Of a DNA stretch of 64,000 nt, positions 30,817 to 40,604 are shown piece after piece. Under the pieces are notes generated by a model, which was not told the origin of the DNA, did no database searches, and saw only the letters and a program-made list of their open reading frames with translations. Location: positions 1,116,001 to 1,180,000 of the forward strand of contig AP026544.2 in assembly GCA_026075535.2 (NCBI GenBank). Reading direction: 5' to 3'. The number at the start of each line of letters is the position of its first letter. The stretch's first letter is position 1. The DNA is from Tricholoma matsutake (Eukaryota; Basidiomycota; Agaricomycetes; Agaricales; Tricholomataceae). Made by a program: the position numbers and the translations under genes.

Positions 30817-31024
30817 TGTTGAATAAGTGAATGGTATATAAAGGTGACACTGATGTTTACATGTCCATAGTAGTAATGATACACCCACAGATTATTAATA
30901 GTGGGACATTCTAATTACCAATTATGATTACCAATCAACACATCAATAGGTTATATAAATATTTGTCATACATAGTTTGCAATAATAAGTTCGTTATACT
31001 CTACCAAGTCCTCATTGCTCAACA
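30817..31024 (+). repeat. Copia 5' LTR
   Basis: Begins TGTTGAATAAG and ends GCTCAACA. TATATAAA at 30952-30959 is a probable promoter element. The internal sequence begins GGTTATGGGCCC, the probable primer-binding area; the tRNA is not identified. Confidence 0.95.
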
Positions 31025-31290
31025 GGTTATGGGCCCTGAGCTTAACTGAATTATCACATACAAAAACTATCCTAACACACCACACCACTTTGCATAATGA
31101 CTGATGCATCAAACTTGCACACAAACCTTTACCAGATTGAACCTTTGACAGGAGCCGAAAATTATGCTGTATGGAAGATCAAAATGATGGACATCTTGAT
31201 GGGACAAGATCTATGGGAATACATAAACAGATCAACTATTTGGCCATCAGATGACATGGCAAAAGCAGCATGGGCAAAGAAAGATTGGAT

Positions 31291-32014
31291 TAGTGCTTTG
31301 AGGTCCAGTCCATAGGACCAAGGACCAGACTGGACTGGACTGCAATTTTGAACTGGTCCTATAGGACCGTGGTTTGCGGTTCTAGTTGGTTCAAGAATGG
31401 TCCAGTTATTGGTCCTTCCATTTGTAGATTAGTAGTTGAACCAGCAAAGAACCGGTCTAAATTGGTTCAAACCAGGACCGATGGTTCAATGTCCACAGCT
31501 CATCACAGGGGGTAAACCCACCAGTCATGTCACCATGACTTGTGGGTTTTTCCTGCAATATGTCATCAAAAAGTACCCCTGCATTTTTTACTGTTATTTT
31601 CCATGATATTTGATAGAAATTTGCTGACAAAGATGTCCATGCCTCATCGCAGGGGGTAAACCCACCAGTCATGTCACCATGACTCATGGGTTTTCCTGCA
31701 ATATGTCATCAAAAAGTACCCCTGCATCTTTTACTGTTATTTTTCATGATATTTGATAGAAATTTGCTGAAAAAGATGTCCATGCCTCATCACAGGGGGT
31801 AAACCCACGATATTTCATTAAAAAGTGCAGTTGCACTTTTTGCACAGTGGACCAGTTTAAACCAGTCCAGTCCATACCTTACCTGTTACATGGACCGGTC
31901 TTAAGCAGTTTGGTCCAGTTTTTCCAAGATATGAAGAAACTATGGACCAGTTCTGGTTCTGGTCCTTCCTCATTTGGGGTAAAAAACTGGACCGGACCAG
32001 ACCTCAAAGCACTA
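31291..32014. mobile_element. hAT-like MITE copy 1 (724 bp)
   Basis: TIRs TAGTGCTTTGAGGTC (start) and its inverse (end), YARNG type. Target duplicates GATTGGAT (31283-31290) and GATCGGAT (32015-32022) differ by one transition. Repeated GGACCAG-type motifs fill the subterminal parts. The interior has a tandem repeat of about 145 bp (copies starting near 31498, 31645 and 31786, containing CAGGGGGTAAACCCAC). No coding capacity. A related copy is at 50061-50819. Confidence 0.9.
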
Positions 32015-32325
32015 GATCGGATGGCACTACCTATGATCCGACTATGGGTAGCCAACAAAATGTTAGTATACATTGTGAGCTCAACATCGTCAAAGGAAGC
32101 ATGGGACTCCTTAAAATCATTATTGGAGATGCAAGGGGCATTGGGGATTGTGTTGGCATGGAGGAAACTATTCTGGGCTCAATGTGAGGAAGTGACACCC
32201 ATTGAGGACCACATCTGAACATTACACAGCTATCAGGAGGAGCTGCATAGTTTGGGGCAAAGAATTGATGGGGAGGAATTTTCAATCATTCTGCTGAGCT
32301 CACTCCCTGAAACTTGGAACAATTA

Positions 32326-32759
32326 AGGTAGATCTCGTTCAGAACCAACTTGATCATGTGAAATGGGTGACATTTCAACAGACTTCTGCTGAGGTTTCTT
32401 AACAGCACATTATCAAAAAATACCTTCCCACAGAGTTATTTAAACCATAGTATTCCAGGTGCTAATGAGTTTACAATAGGAAAAACTTGACTGTGGAAGA
32501 TGCTATTAAGTTTCTCAAAGCAAGAACTTCTCGATGTGACAACATGGTCACAGCAGCCAGATTCAATGCTCACAAACCTAATGGCGACTCAGCCTCACCA
32601 CTTTTGGAGAAAGTGAAGTGACATATCTTTAGGGAAGACATTTTGAAACATTTCTGTGGGGCCACAATTTTCAAAATGTTGTCTAGCCAAATGGCAATTA
32701 TGATTTGGAGAATGTCACTCATTTCATGTGATCAAGTTGATTCTGAATGAGATCTACCT
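32326..32759. mobile_element. TA-flanked MITE (434 bp) with about 50-bp TIRs
   Basis: The left end AGGTAGATCTCGTTCAGAA and the inverted right end match over about 50 bp with a few transitions. It is flanked by TA on both sides (32324-32325, 32760-32761), the duplication typical of Tc1/mariner-like elements. Removing it and one TA rejoins the Gag frame as ETWNN-YIASID. Confidence 0.85.
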
Positions 32760-33020
32760 TACATTGCATCTATTGACACTATGGCCCTAACAGATGCATC
32801 AAAATTGATTGCATGCATTCTCGAGCATGATCAACAGCTTACCATGCATAACTCCGATGACATGGCATTAGCAGGGAAATTCAGGAAAAAGAAGTACAAC
32901 CCAAACATCACATGCTTCAAATCTGGGGAAAAGGGGCACATAGGCTGGCAATGCAAAAAGAAGTTTAAATCAGGAAAGTGGAGATCAGGAGGGAAGCAGA
33001 AGGGGACAACGGAAGCAAAT

Positions 33021-34620
33021 GCAGTGGCTGATGAAGAATTTGCTTTCTATGGGGATGATGGGGAGGATGTAGCACTGGCTGTCTTGCCAGATTCTTGGTT
33101 GGCTGACTCAGCATGCACATCTCATATTGCTCAAGCCCAAGAAATCTTTGTTGACTACACCCCTACTCCCCCTGGACAGCAGGTTTCTGGATTTGGAAAG
33201 GCACCTGTGCTTAGACAAGGCTCAGTATAGCTGGAATGCACTGTGGGAGGAAAGGTCTCTAGAATCACCCTCAAAGATGTAGCACACACCCCCAATGCAC
33301 CTTTCAATCTCATCTCAATTTCACATGCACTTGAGGCTGGGGCAGCTGTTCTATTCACGGTACCAGGGGTCAGATTCTGATCACCCAACAGAACAATCAT
33401 CATGGAAGGCTGGGTAATGAACCAGCTATTTGATATGAATGTCAAAGGTATTGCCAAACACGACCAAGCATATGCTGCCAAACATGGGAGAACATGGGAT
33501 GAATGGCATAGGATCTTTGGGCACCTGAACATAGGTTCAGTGATGATGCTCAAGGAAAAGGAAATGGTTTTGGGAATGGAGGTGGACAGACTGTGGACCC
33601 AGCTTTGCAATGCCAAGCATGCATCACTGCCAAGCAACATGTTCAGCCATTTCCCAAAGAAAGCAAATTGGAGATCAAAGAGATTGGAGATCTGACAGTG
33701 AGCAATCTGTGGGGACCAGCATGCACTCAGGCTCCAGGGGGGGATCAGTATTTCATCACATTCACTGATGGCAAGGCATGATGCACAATGACTTATTTCT
33801 TGAAACAAAAATCTGAAGTGCTGACAACATTCAAACAGTAGAAAAGTTTTGTCAAAACACAGACTGGGTGCAAACTCAAGAAACTTTGCATCAATGGAGG
33901 AGGGGAACTCCTTAGCAAGGAATTTAGGAAATTCTTACTGGACAATGGGATCCAATTGAATGTCACCACCCCCCACTTGCCTTGCCAGAATGGAATCACC
34001 AAAGAGCTGAACTGAACACTGGTAGAACACATGTGCACAATGTTGCATGCTCTCACACTCTCTTTGGAGAGAAGCAATTGCTTATGCAAAACATCTCAAA
34101 AATAGATCTCCCATGCGATCAATCAAGGATCATAAGGTACTCAATAAAGTCTTCTGGGGGAAGAAGCCAGACATATCGCACCTGGAGGAATTCAGCAGAA
34201 AGTGCTGGGTTCTGCAGCAGGACGGGAAAAGATCCAAACTCGATCCCAAATCACATCAATTTATTTTTGTGGGAATAGCTGATGGTACAAAGGGATACAG
34301 GTATTACAACCCTCAAACCCATCAAACCCTCACCTCTCAAAATGTGGTATTCTCTGTGATGGAGGAGAAATATGATGAAGTGGAGGTAACCCACCCTATG
34401 CAGCTTGAGGGGGAGAGTGGAAATAATGACAAGCAGACTCTGGGTGAGCAAGCACCAGGAGAGGAAGTGACCATCACATACCTGAATCACCATCAAATCT
34501 TGCATCACCATCATGAATTCCAATACCTTGGGAAAGGTCAGCGTGCATCCTTGTACAACCACTCATAAATTACAGGACACTTAACAAACCAAACTCATGT
34601 GCACCAAAGGAATGGCAACA
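33021..34620 (+). pseudogene. pol: Copia protease and integrase (broken)
   Basis: The protease has SWLADSACTSHIAQA near 33100 (usual DSGAT/S-H; here DSAC). GAG-pre-integrase follows with WHRIFGHLNIGSVMML and CQACITAKQHVQPF (33500-33640). The DDE core is recognisable but altered: SNLWGPA near 33703 where SDLWGP is usual, INGGGELLSKEF near 33892 where a D precedes GG-E, and NGITKELN near 33991 where E is usual. All three fit G-to-A change. Arg-to-TGA stops lie at 33378-33380, 33779-33781 and 34013-34015. Integrase would insert the cDNA; this copy cannot. Confidence 0.85.
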
Positions 34621-36217
34621 CCAAGTACCAGTAGTGGAGGAAGCTGGCTACATAATGGTGGACTACACGATGATTGGGGTGACATTGGAGGATGATCCAC
34701 TTACAGTAAAAGAAGCTAAAAAAAGGATCAGATTGGCCAAAGTGGCCAAAGTGGAAGATGGCAATGGATGCCAAAATGACCCAATTGACCAAAAGAGGTA
34801 CATTCAAATTGGTTGACCTACTCTCAGACTGTCAAGCTATCACAAGCAAATGGGTCTACCATATCAAATGTGACCATGACAGAAAAATCACAAAATGCAA
34901 GGCCAGACTTGTGGCAAAGGGAATTTTGCAGGTTCCAGGAATAGATTTCATGGAAACCTTCACACCGGTAATGTGGCTGGAAACCTTTGGCTATTGATAG
35001 CACTTGCAACCAAACTAGATCTTATGATCCATGTAGTTGATGTGGTAGGTGTGTACCTGAATGGGAAGCTGGAGGAGGTGATTTTCATGATGCAACCCCC
35101 TGAATATGATGATGGTACAGGATGAGCTCTACAGTTATTACACCCTCTCTATGGGCTGAAACAGGCTGGCCAAGCCTGGAACAACAAGCTCAACCAGACA
35201 TTCCTGCAGATGAACTTCACACAGCTTTTCTCTGATCAATGCATCTATATCAGGCATACCAATCAAAATCTGATCATCACTTTGGTTCACATTGACAACA
35301 TGACCATTCTCGGATTAGACATTGATGTGATCACAGGAATGAAAGCCAAGCTGTCAAAGCTCTTCATGATCATGGACCTGGGGGAGGCAAAGCAGATCAT
35401 GGGATTGGAGCTGGAAAGGGACATGAAGGCTAGTACCCTCAAAATCACACAGTCCCAGTATATCAAAAGGGTTATGGAGAAATTTGGAATGACAGACTCA
35501 CACCCTGTCAGCACACCATTGGACCCAAATATCAAACTAATCAAAACACCCGATGATGGACATCATGATATCTCCGAATACCACAGTGCAATCAGATCAC
35601 TCATGTATGCAGCAATTGGCACACAACCCAACATCTCATTTGCAGTGCAAACACTCAGCCAGTTCATGAGCAACCCTGGAACCACCCATTGGACTGCCAT
35701 CAAACACATATTCTGGTACCTTAAACTCACAATCTCAGTATTGTTTACCAGAAAAGGGGGGAAGTCAAACCCATTGCTTACTTGGATGTCAATTGGGGAT
35801 CAAACACTAATGATCAAAAATCCATTTCCGGATACTGCTTCCAAATGGCAGGTGGCCCAATATCTTGGCAATCAAATGGCACTATCATCAATGGAAGCTG
35901 AATACATGGTGGAAAGTCTAGCAACATGCCAAGTCATATGGCTATGGACACTTACTTCTAAACTTGGCATCCTGTACCCAGGCCCCACCAAACTCAATGT
36001 AGATAACCAAGGCACGATTGACTACTCCAACAATGCTATCAACCATAGCCACACAAAACACATCGACATCCAGCATCACTTCATACATGAAAGATTAATC
36101 TCTCACAAGATCGACATTCAGTACTGCATGATAGATGACAACTTAGCCAACATATTTACCAAGGCACTACCAAGACCTAAACATGAGGACTTTGTTAGGT
36201 GGATAGGTATGATGTAG
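34621..36217 (+). pseudogene. pol: Copia reverse transcriptase and RNase H (broken)
   Basis: Motifs in order: TSKWVYHIKCDHDRKITKCK, ARLVAKGILQVPGIDFMETF, VVDVVGVYLNGKLEEVIFMM, a TGA at 35123-35125 (expected Arg), HPLYGLKQAGQAWNNKL, the catalytic box reading HIDNMTILG near 35290 (usual YVDDMTILG), STPLDPNIKLIK, and RNase H with ALSSMEAEYMVES and VDNQGTIDYSNN, ending at 36217. The second catalytic Asp is Asn, so RT is inactive. Confidence 0.9.
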
Positions 36218-36231
36218 GTGTCAAGGGGGAG

Positions 36232-36439
36232 TGTTGAATAAGTGAATGGTGTATTAAGGCGACACCGACACTTACATGTCCATAGTAGTAATGATGCACC
36301 CACAGATTATTAATAGCGGGACATTCTAATTACTGATTATGATTACCGATCAATGCATCAATAGGTTATATAAATATTCATCATACATAGTTTGCAATAA
36401 TAAGTCTGTTATACTCTACCAAGTCCTCATTGCTCAACA
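36232..36439 (+). repeat. Copia 3' LTR
   Basis: Same length as the 5' LTR, preceded by AAGGGGGAG. It keeps more CG dinucleotides where the 5' LTR has TG or CA. Confidence 0.95.
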
Positions 36440-36444
36440 CCTTC

Positions 36445-36964
36445 TGCAACATATTTCTGGTAGACAATTTGCATGCAATACTTGTGAATTACTCAAACAT
36501 TGTATATACAGCAAAGAGCTAACAATAATATGCAGTGGAGGAACTTGTAGGCAGCACACAACTTGTGTTGATTTCATGCTCATACTCATTTTGGTGTGTG
36601 TGAATTTCTGGAGTGGCTGTACAACTTTTTTGATGAAACATCAGTTTGGTGGTTGCAAATGTGCTCTAATAGATAATGTTTTGCTATGACCCAGATCTGT
36701 TCTGTTTTTTGAGCTCTAGGCTATGTTGGAGAAGCAAGAGCAACAATTTGAGGAGGCACCATTGTTTGGAGCATTGAAGGGAGTGCAATCTTCATCTGCT
36801 CACAGCAAAGGAAGAGTTGGCATGGGGGATGGTGCACAAAACAATGATGATGAGGAGGATGACAGGGACATGATGGGTTCCCTCAGATGGATGGAGGATG
36901 GAGCTGATTCAGGGTGAGAGCACCTGTGTGGGTGATGAAATTGCTGACACAGCCATTTAGATTG
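36445..36964. other. Element flank without clear gene
   Basis: 36445-36500 continues the split minus-strand fragment ending at 30706. The rest includes a short acidic open frame (36723-36917) that I do not regard as a gene. Confidence 0.35.
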
Positions 36965-37665
36965 TGTTTTTAGTCTGGAATGGGATTGAACATCTGGGTA
37001 TTGGAAAATGCCATGAGTGCCACTACTGCCACCAGTCCCACAAGTGTCCGCATCTGATCTGAGAGGCAATACTATTTGACCAACTCCATTTAGTTATGTT
37101 TTTCTCCTTTGCATGAGGGCTACGACATGAGTTCTAAGAAATTTATTTGACCTCCCTTGCCAAAAGCCAGGGAGGCAGTTATATTACTGAGTACTGGGGC
37201 AGCAAAACTAATCAAAAATCTCATGTGAAGCAAGGGGTTCAAGGGATGAGTGTTGGGCACTGTTGTCTCCATTGTTGTCCCACTGTTGCATCAATGGATG
37301 TTGGCCAGTCACCTTGTTCTCTCACTGTCATTCTCCTCTCAGTCCTTCTTGCCACCCAAGTTGTTCCCCCTATCCACCCTACAGGTGGTTGCTTGCAGTG
37401 GTGGTCATGGCAGGTGCTGAGTCAGTTTGTTGCCCTGAGTCATCACTAAGTGAGCACTGGTCTACCTTGTGAGTATCCTGCACATGCCTCCCAGCACATA
37501 CTGTGGATCAAATGAACCCTCACATCCTATTTTGGGGGGATGTACAGGTGGTGCACTGGTCATCTTAGCAGACTCAGAGTACCGAGTTTGGTTTGAGTTT
37601 GGGTGCCTTGGGAATGGTGGCAGCAGTGGCACCCATGGCAATTTCCAAAACCCAGATTTTCTGGA
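36965..37665. repeat. Diverged inverted repeat pair (about 90-bp arms)
   Basis: The left arm (about 36965-37062) and the inverted right arm (about 37570-37665) share GGTGGCAG-AGTGGCAC and CATGGCA-TTTCCAA-ACCCAGAT. The 500 bp between them has no supported gene. It is likely an old TIR element; the ends are too decayed to fix. Confidence 0.5.
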
Positions 37666-37801
37666 AGGGGGGGTCACACCTCCAGATTTAATGTTTGAAA
37701 GAGGCATCTTTTAGAGTCTGCTGACAGCTCTGACCAGTTTGTCTACATTTGACATCAGTAATCCCATTTGAGCAATTTAGAAAATACTCTATGTTTCTAA
37801 A

Positions 37802-38204
37802 TGTTAGGAAACAGCCCATTACCTAATAAATTTTCATTTTCATTTTTTTATGTTGAATTATGCTGAGTTACACTGAATTACACTAAATTACACTAAATTA
37901 TGGTACACATGTGAATCATGAGAATTTTATTTCACACACATTGATATGTACATGCATGTATGCACATGTTGGTAGCAACAATATACAATATATGTAACAT
38001 AGTATATAAACCCCAAATATACACCTAGGAGACCCCAGTTGTGTTCTCTTAGGTATTCCACTTATACTTGTGGTGAAAAACACCTTCCTCAACCCCTCAC
38101 ATCAAAACCATCAGTTCCCCCATCATGTGTGTGCATCCTGCCCCCTTCTTGTAGAGAGAACCTGCATGGTCTTAGCTAGCAGATAAATGGGTTTTGCCCT
38201 AACA
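37802..38204 (+). mobile_element. Solo LTR of the gypsy 1 family
   Basis: 403 bp, TGTTAGG to CCTAACA, closely matching the LTR at 3781-4182 including TATATAAA (38003-38010). Perfect CTAAA duplicates at 37797-37801 and 38205-38209 show that a complete element was inserted and then lost by LTR recombination. Confidence 0.95.
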
Positions 38205-38209
38205 CTAAA

Positions 38210-39232
38210 TATTATGGAACAAGAGGTCACAGATCCACTGATGGCAGACATCAGATCAAAATGTGTGCCTGGCCAACACATCACTTTCCCATGCTTAGCA
38301 CAGCTCAGCAGAAAGAATGGAATCAATTGGACAAGGGGGTTCCGGTGTTGTAGGGGGGTTGGAGGTTCCATTGACCAGGTCGTCATGTCACAATGGATGA
38401 GGTCAGTGTAGACACACAGATGGATAGAAAAATAAGAATACAAAATGAGGGATAGGATGGGTGAGAAATTACTTTCAAACTGAGAATAAGGGCTGTGGGG
38501 TCAATAAAATGAGAGGGGAAGAACTAAACACAAACGCAATCAACAGAGTCATGTGATATGCATATCAGAACCATGGGTCGTCGACCATGCAATGGAAAAG
38601 GGCTCGAGGATGGTATGGTAAGATCTTGTATAATGTGAAAATAAGAGAAAAGGGGGCTCCTTGGGGCTGTAAACTTACTTGGGTACTTAGCTTAAAATCT
38701 GCACCTTGGTGTGCAGAAACTTGAGGGACAGAGAGAAAAACTTAGAGGGAGGGCATACAAATGAGGAGTAAAGATTGGGTGCTCCATTCAACAGGTGGGA
38801 GGACACCTAAATACAAACATCTGTAGTTACAAAGCAAAAACTGAGCGCACATGTTCTCTCGTGCTGACAGTCCAAGCAACCAGACCAAGAAGACTAGAAA
38901 GGGAATTGGATTGTCATATTTGGGATGTGATTCTGAAGTAAGAGCAGGTGTTGAGTTTGACGTCGCAGATCGTCATAGTAAATAGGCATGGCAATAAAAC
39001 TATAAAAGGCAAATAAAAATGGAATGGGGAAACTGGCACCAATCCTTTGAAGCAGGTGATGCTGTTGACACGAGGGCCAAGGAAGTGAGAAAATGTGAGC
39101 GAGACGCATGACTGACACATTGATAGGTCCACCTTGTCATTCAGGCTCGGAAAACACATTTACAGTCATCGTCAAAGCTCTATGAACCTCTCCGAAGCTC
39201 TACGATGCTCTACAAAGCTCTACAAAGTCACG
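38210..39232. other. Stretch without recognisable gene
   Basis: About 1 kb with only short frames and none of a known family. 39160-39232 has short CTCTACAAAGCTCTAC-like repeats that form the insertion site of gypsy 2. Confidence 0.5.
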
Positions 39233-39237
39233 AGAAT

Positions 39238-39967
39238 TGTTAAGACTATAGGTCTCAACTCAGCCTAGTCTTTGTATGTTGCAGTTGGAGGCTTTCCAAC
39301 TGTATCGGTTCTTGCAGTAAGAGGCTTTCTTACTGTATTGGGTTCTGTTTGGGACTTGGTGCTTCCTAAGTCGATACGGCTATCCATCCTCAGAGGCTTT
39401 CTGAGTAGACCGTCGGTTCATGTATCACAGTTGGAGGCTTTCCAACTGTCGAGTTCAAGTTATCACAGCTAGGGGCTTCCTAAGCTGTCGAGTGTTCTGG
39501 TTGAGTCTAAGACCGTTATTTGAATTAGGTCAAGCTGGAGAATACACAGAGTGTAGCTACAGCTTATATACTGTTCCAGGACTATCTATCATCCAATTGG
39601 AAGGTGAGATGCTTATCAGGTAAATATAGACAAGAACAATAGAAACAATAGGCCTCATGCCTCGCATGAGGCATCCGATGTCAAGGAGTGCTGTGGCGCA
39701 GCATATCAGAGAACAATAAGAGATAAGCCTCATGCCTAGCATGAGGCGTCCGATGTCACAGATCCGATGTCAAGGATCCGATGTCAATTGTGAGGGTGCG
39801 ATGTCACGGACCTCAAGTAAAGGGGTTGTCGTACCACGGTGTGTGTGGGAGTGGATTTGGGTGCATGGAGTCACCATGCGTCAAGGTGTCTCCCGTCGGA
39901 AGTGAGTCGAATCGAACAAGAAAAATGAAGTGCCCTGTCTTGCGGGTCCAGATAACAAATCGTAACA
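39238..39967 (-). repeat. Gypsy 2 3' LTR (730 bp) with hairpin array
   Basis: On the plus strand it starts TGTTAAGAC and ends CGTAACA. It is longer than its partner by a 40-bp block holding hairpin 6 and by extra copies of a CCGATGTCA-type repeat with palindrome GCCTCATGC-GCATGAGGC (about 39651-39790). Hairpins are at 39282-39302, 39315-39335, 39353-39372, 39389-39405, 39428-39448 and 39466-39487. Confidence 0.95.
39282..39487. repeat. Array of six stem-loops sharing the loop GGCTT/TGCTT
   Basis: Each unit is a short perfect or near-perfect stem around GGCTT (TGCTT in unit 3): CAGTTGGA, CAGTAAGA, GACTTGG, CTCAGA, CAGTTGGA and CAGCTAGG are the left arms, with complementary right arms. The stems differ while the loop stays the same. 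In element RNA (minus strand) the loop would be AAGCC. The partner LTR has five units at 45964-46130. Confidence 0.85.
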
Positions 39968-40045
39968 TCACCCTCTCTCTATCTTTGAAGTCACTGACTT
40001 TGATCAAAATCTCTTTCTCCTCCCTAGTCAGGAGGTGGGGTGGGG

Positions 40046-40604
40046 TCATGGGGTTTGAGGGAATCGGTTGGAGTGCAGCAGTGTTCCCAACTCTCCATGT
40101 TCTCCGAGCAGGAGTCTCTTCGCCAGGCTATATCCGCTCTCATCATCATAGTGGGTATTCCACTGCAGGTCGATCCATAGGGGTCTGCTCACACCCGCCA
40201 GTGGCCTCATACCAGGGCGAAGCCCTGTCCGGCTGATGCAGAAGTCCTCTGAGATGTAGTCTTCCCCGTCTCGCTCTTCCTCAAAACACCACTCTTCATA
40301 TTGGGTCCTCACCCAGGTGTAGTCCGCCTTCGTGCTCCTCCAGGCAAAGAGGCAACATTTGGGACAGGTCGAGGACATCCTTCTTATCCAGTCGTCCCTT
40401 GTTATCCAGAAGGGAATCCCATGCAGGCATACCCATGAGGGTCTGCCTGGGAGTATGTTCATCAGTGGTCGTTGGTCGATGACCATTCACCCAGTCCTTG
40501 CTGGGGTTCATGGTAGGTGTAGTGTCGATGGAGGGGGGAGCATCCTGTGGTTTCTTCGGTTTGGTGGGTGTTTTCGGTCTTGGGGGTTCTACAGCTGTTG
40601 TCAC
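40046..40604 (-). pseudogene. Extra open frame downstream of gypsy 2 pol
   Basis: A frame overlapping the last 4 nt of pol runs from 40604 (GTG, no ATG at that point; first ATG gives MNPSKDWVNGHRPTTTDEHT) to 40296 and continues in another frame (YEEWCFEEERDGEDYISEDF, then RPLWIDLQWNTHYDDE) to 40046. The two halves look like one protein with a frameshift near 40300. It is proline-rich then acidic. I do not recognise it. It sits between pol and the 3' LTR, where some LTR elements carry an additional gene. Confidence 0.45.

Larger units (their letters stand above)
31097..33020 (+). pseudogene. gag: Copia Gag, interrupted by two MITEs
   Basis: ATG 31097 (MTDASNLHTNLYQIEPLTGA) opens a UBN2/DUF4219-type Gag. 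The frame runs to 31290, resumes at 32023 after a hAT-like MITE (AKKD followed by RMALPMIRLWVANK), breaks at a TGA (32216-32218, expected Arg) and resumes at 32762 after a second MITE (YIASIDTMALTDASKL). The zinc knuckle at 32913-32954 reads CFKSGEKGHIGWQC: the second cysteine is serine. Gag packages the element RNA in the cytoplasm. Confidence 0.9.
30817..36439 (+). mobile_element. Ty1/Copia LTR retrotransposon, structurally complete, coding-dead
   Basis: LTRs of 208 bp at 30817-31024 and 36232-36439 are flanked by perfect CCTTC duplicates (30812-30816, 36440-36444). The order Gag, protease, integrase, RT, RNase H is that of Copia. Two MITEs (31291-32014, 32326-32759) sit in gag. AAGGGGGAG just before the 3' LTR is the likely polypurine tract. 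The LTRs differ at about 18 of 208 positions by my count, nearly all transitions. Confidence 0.95.
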
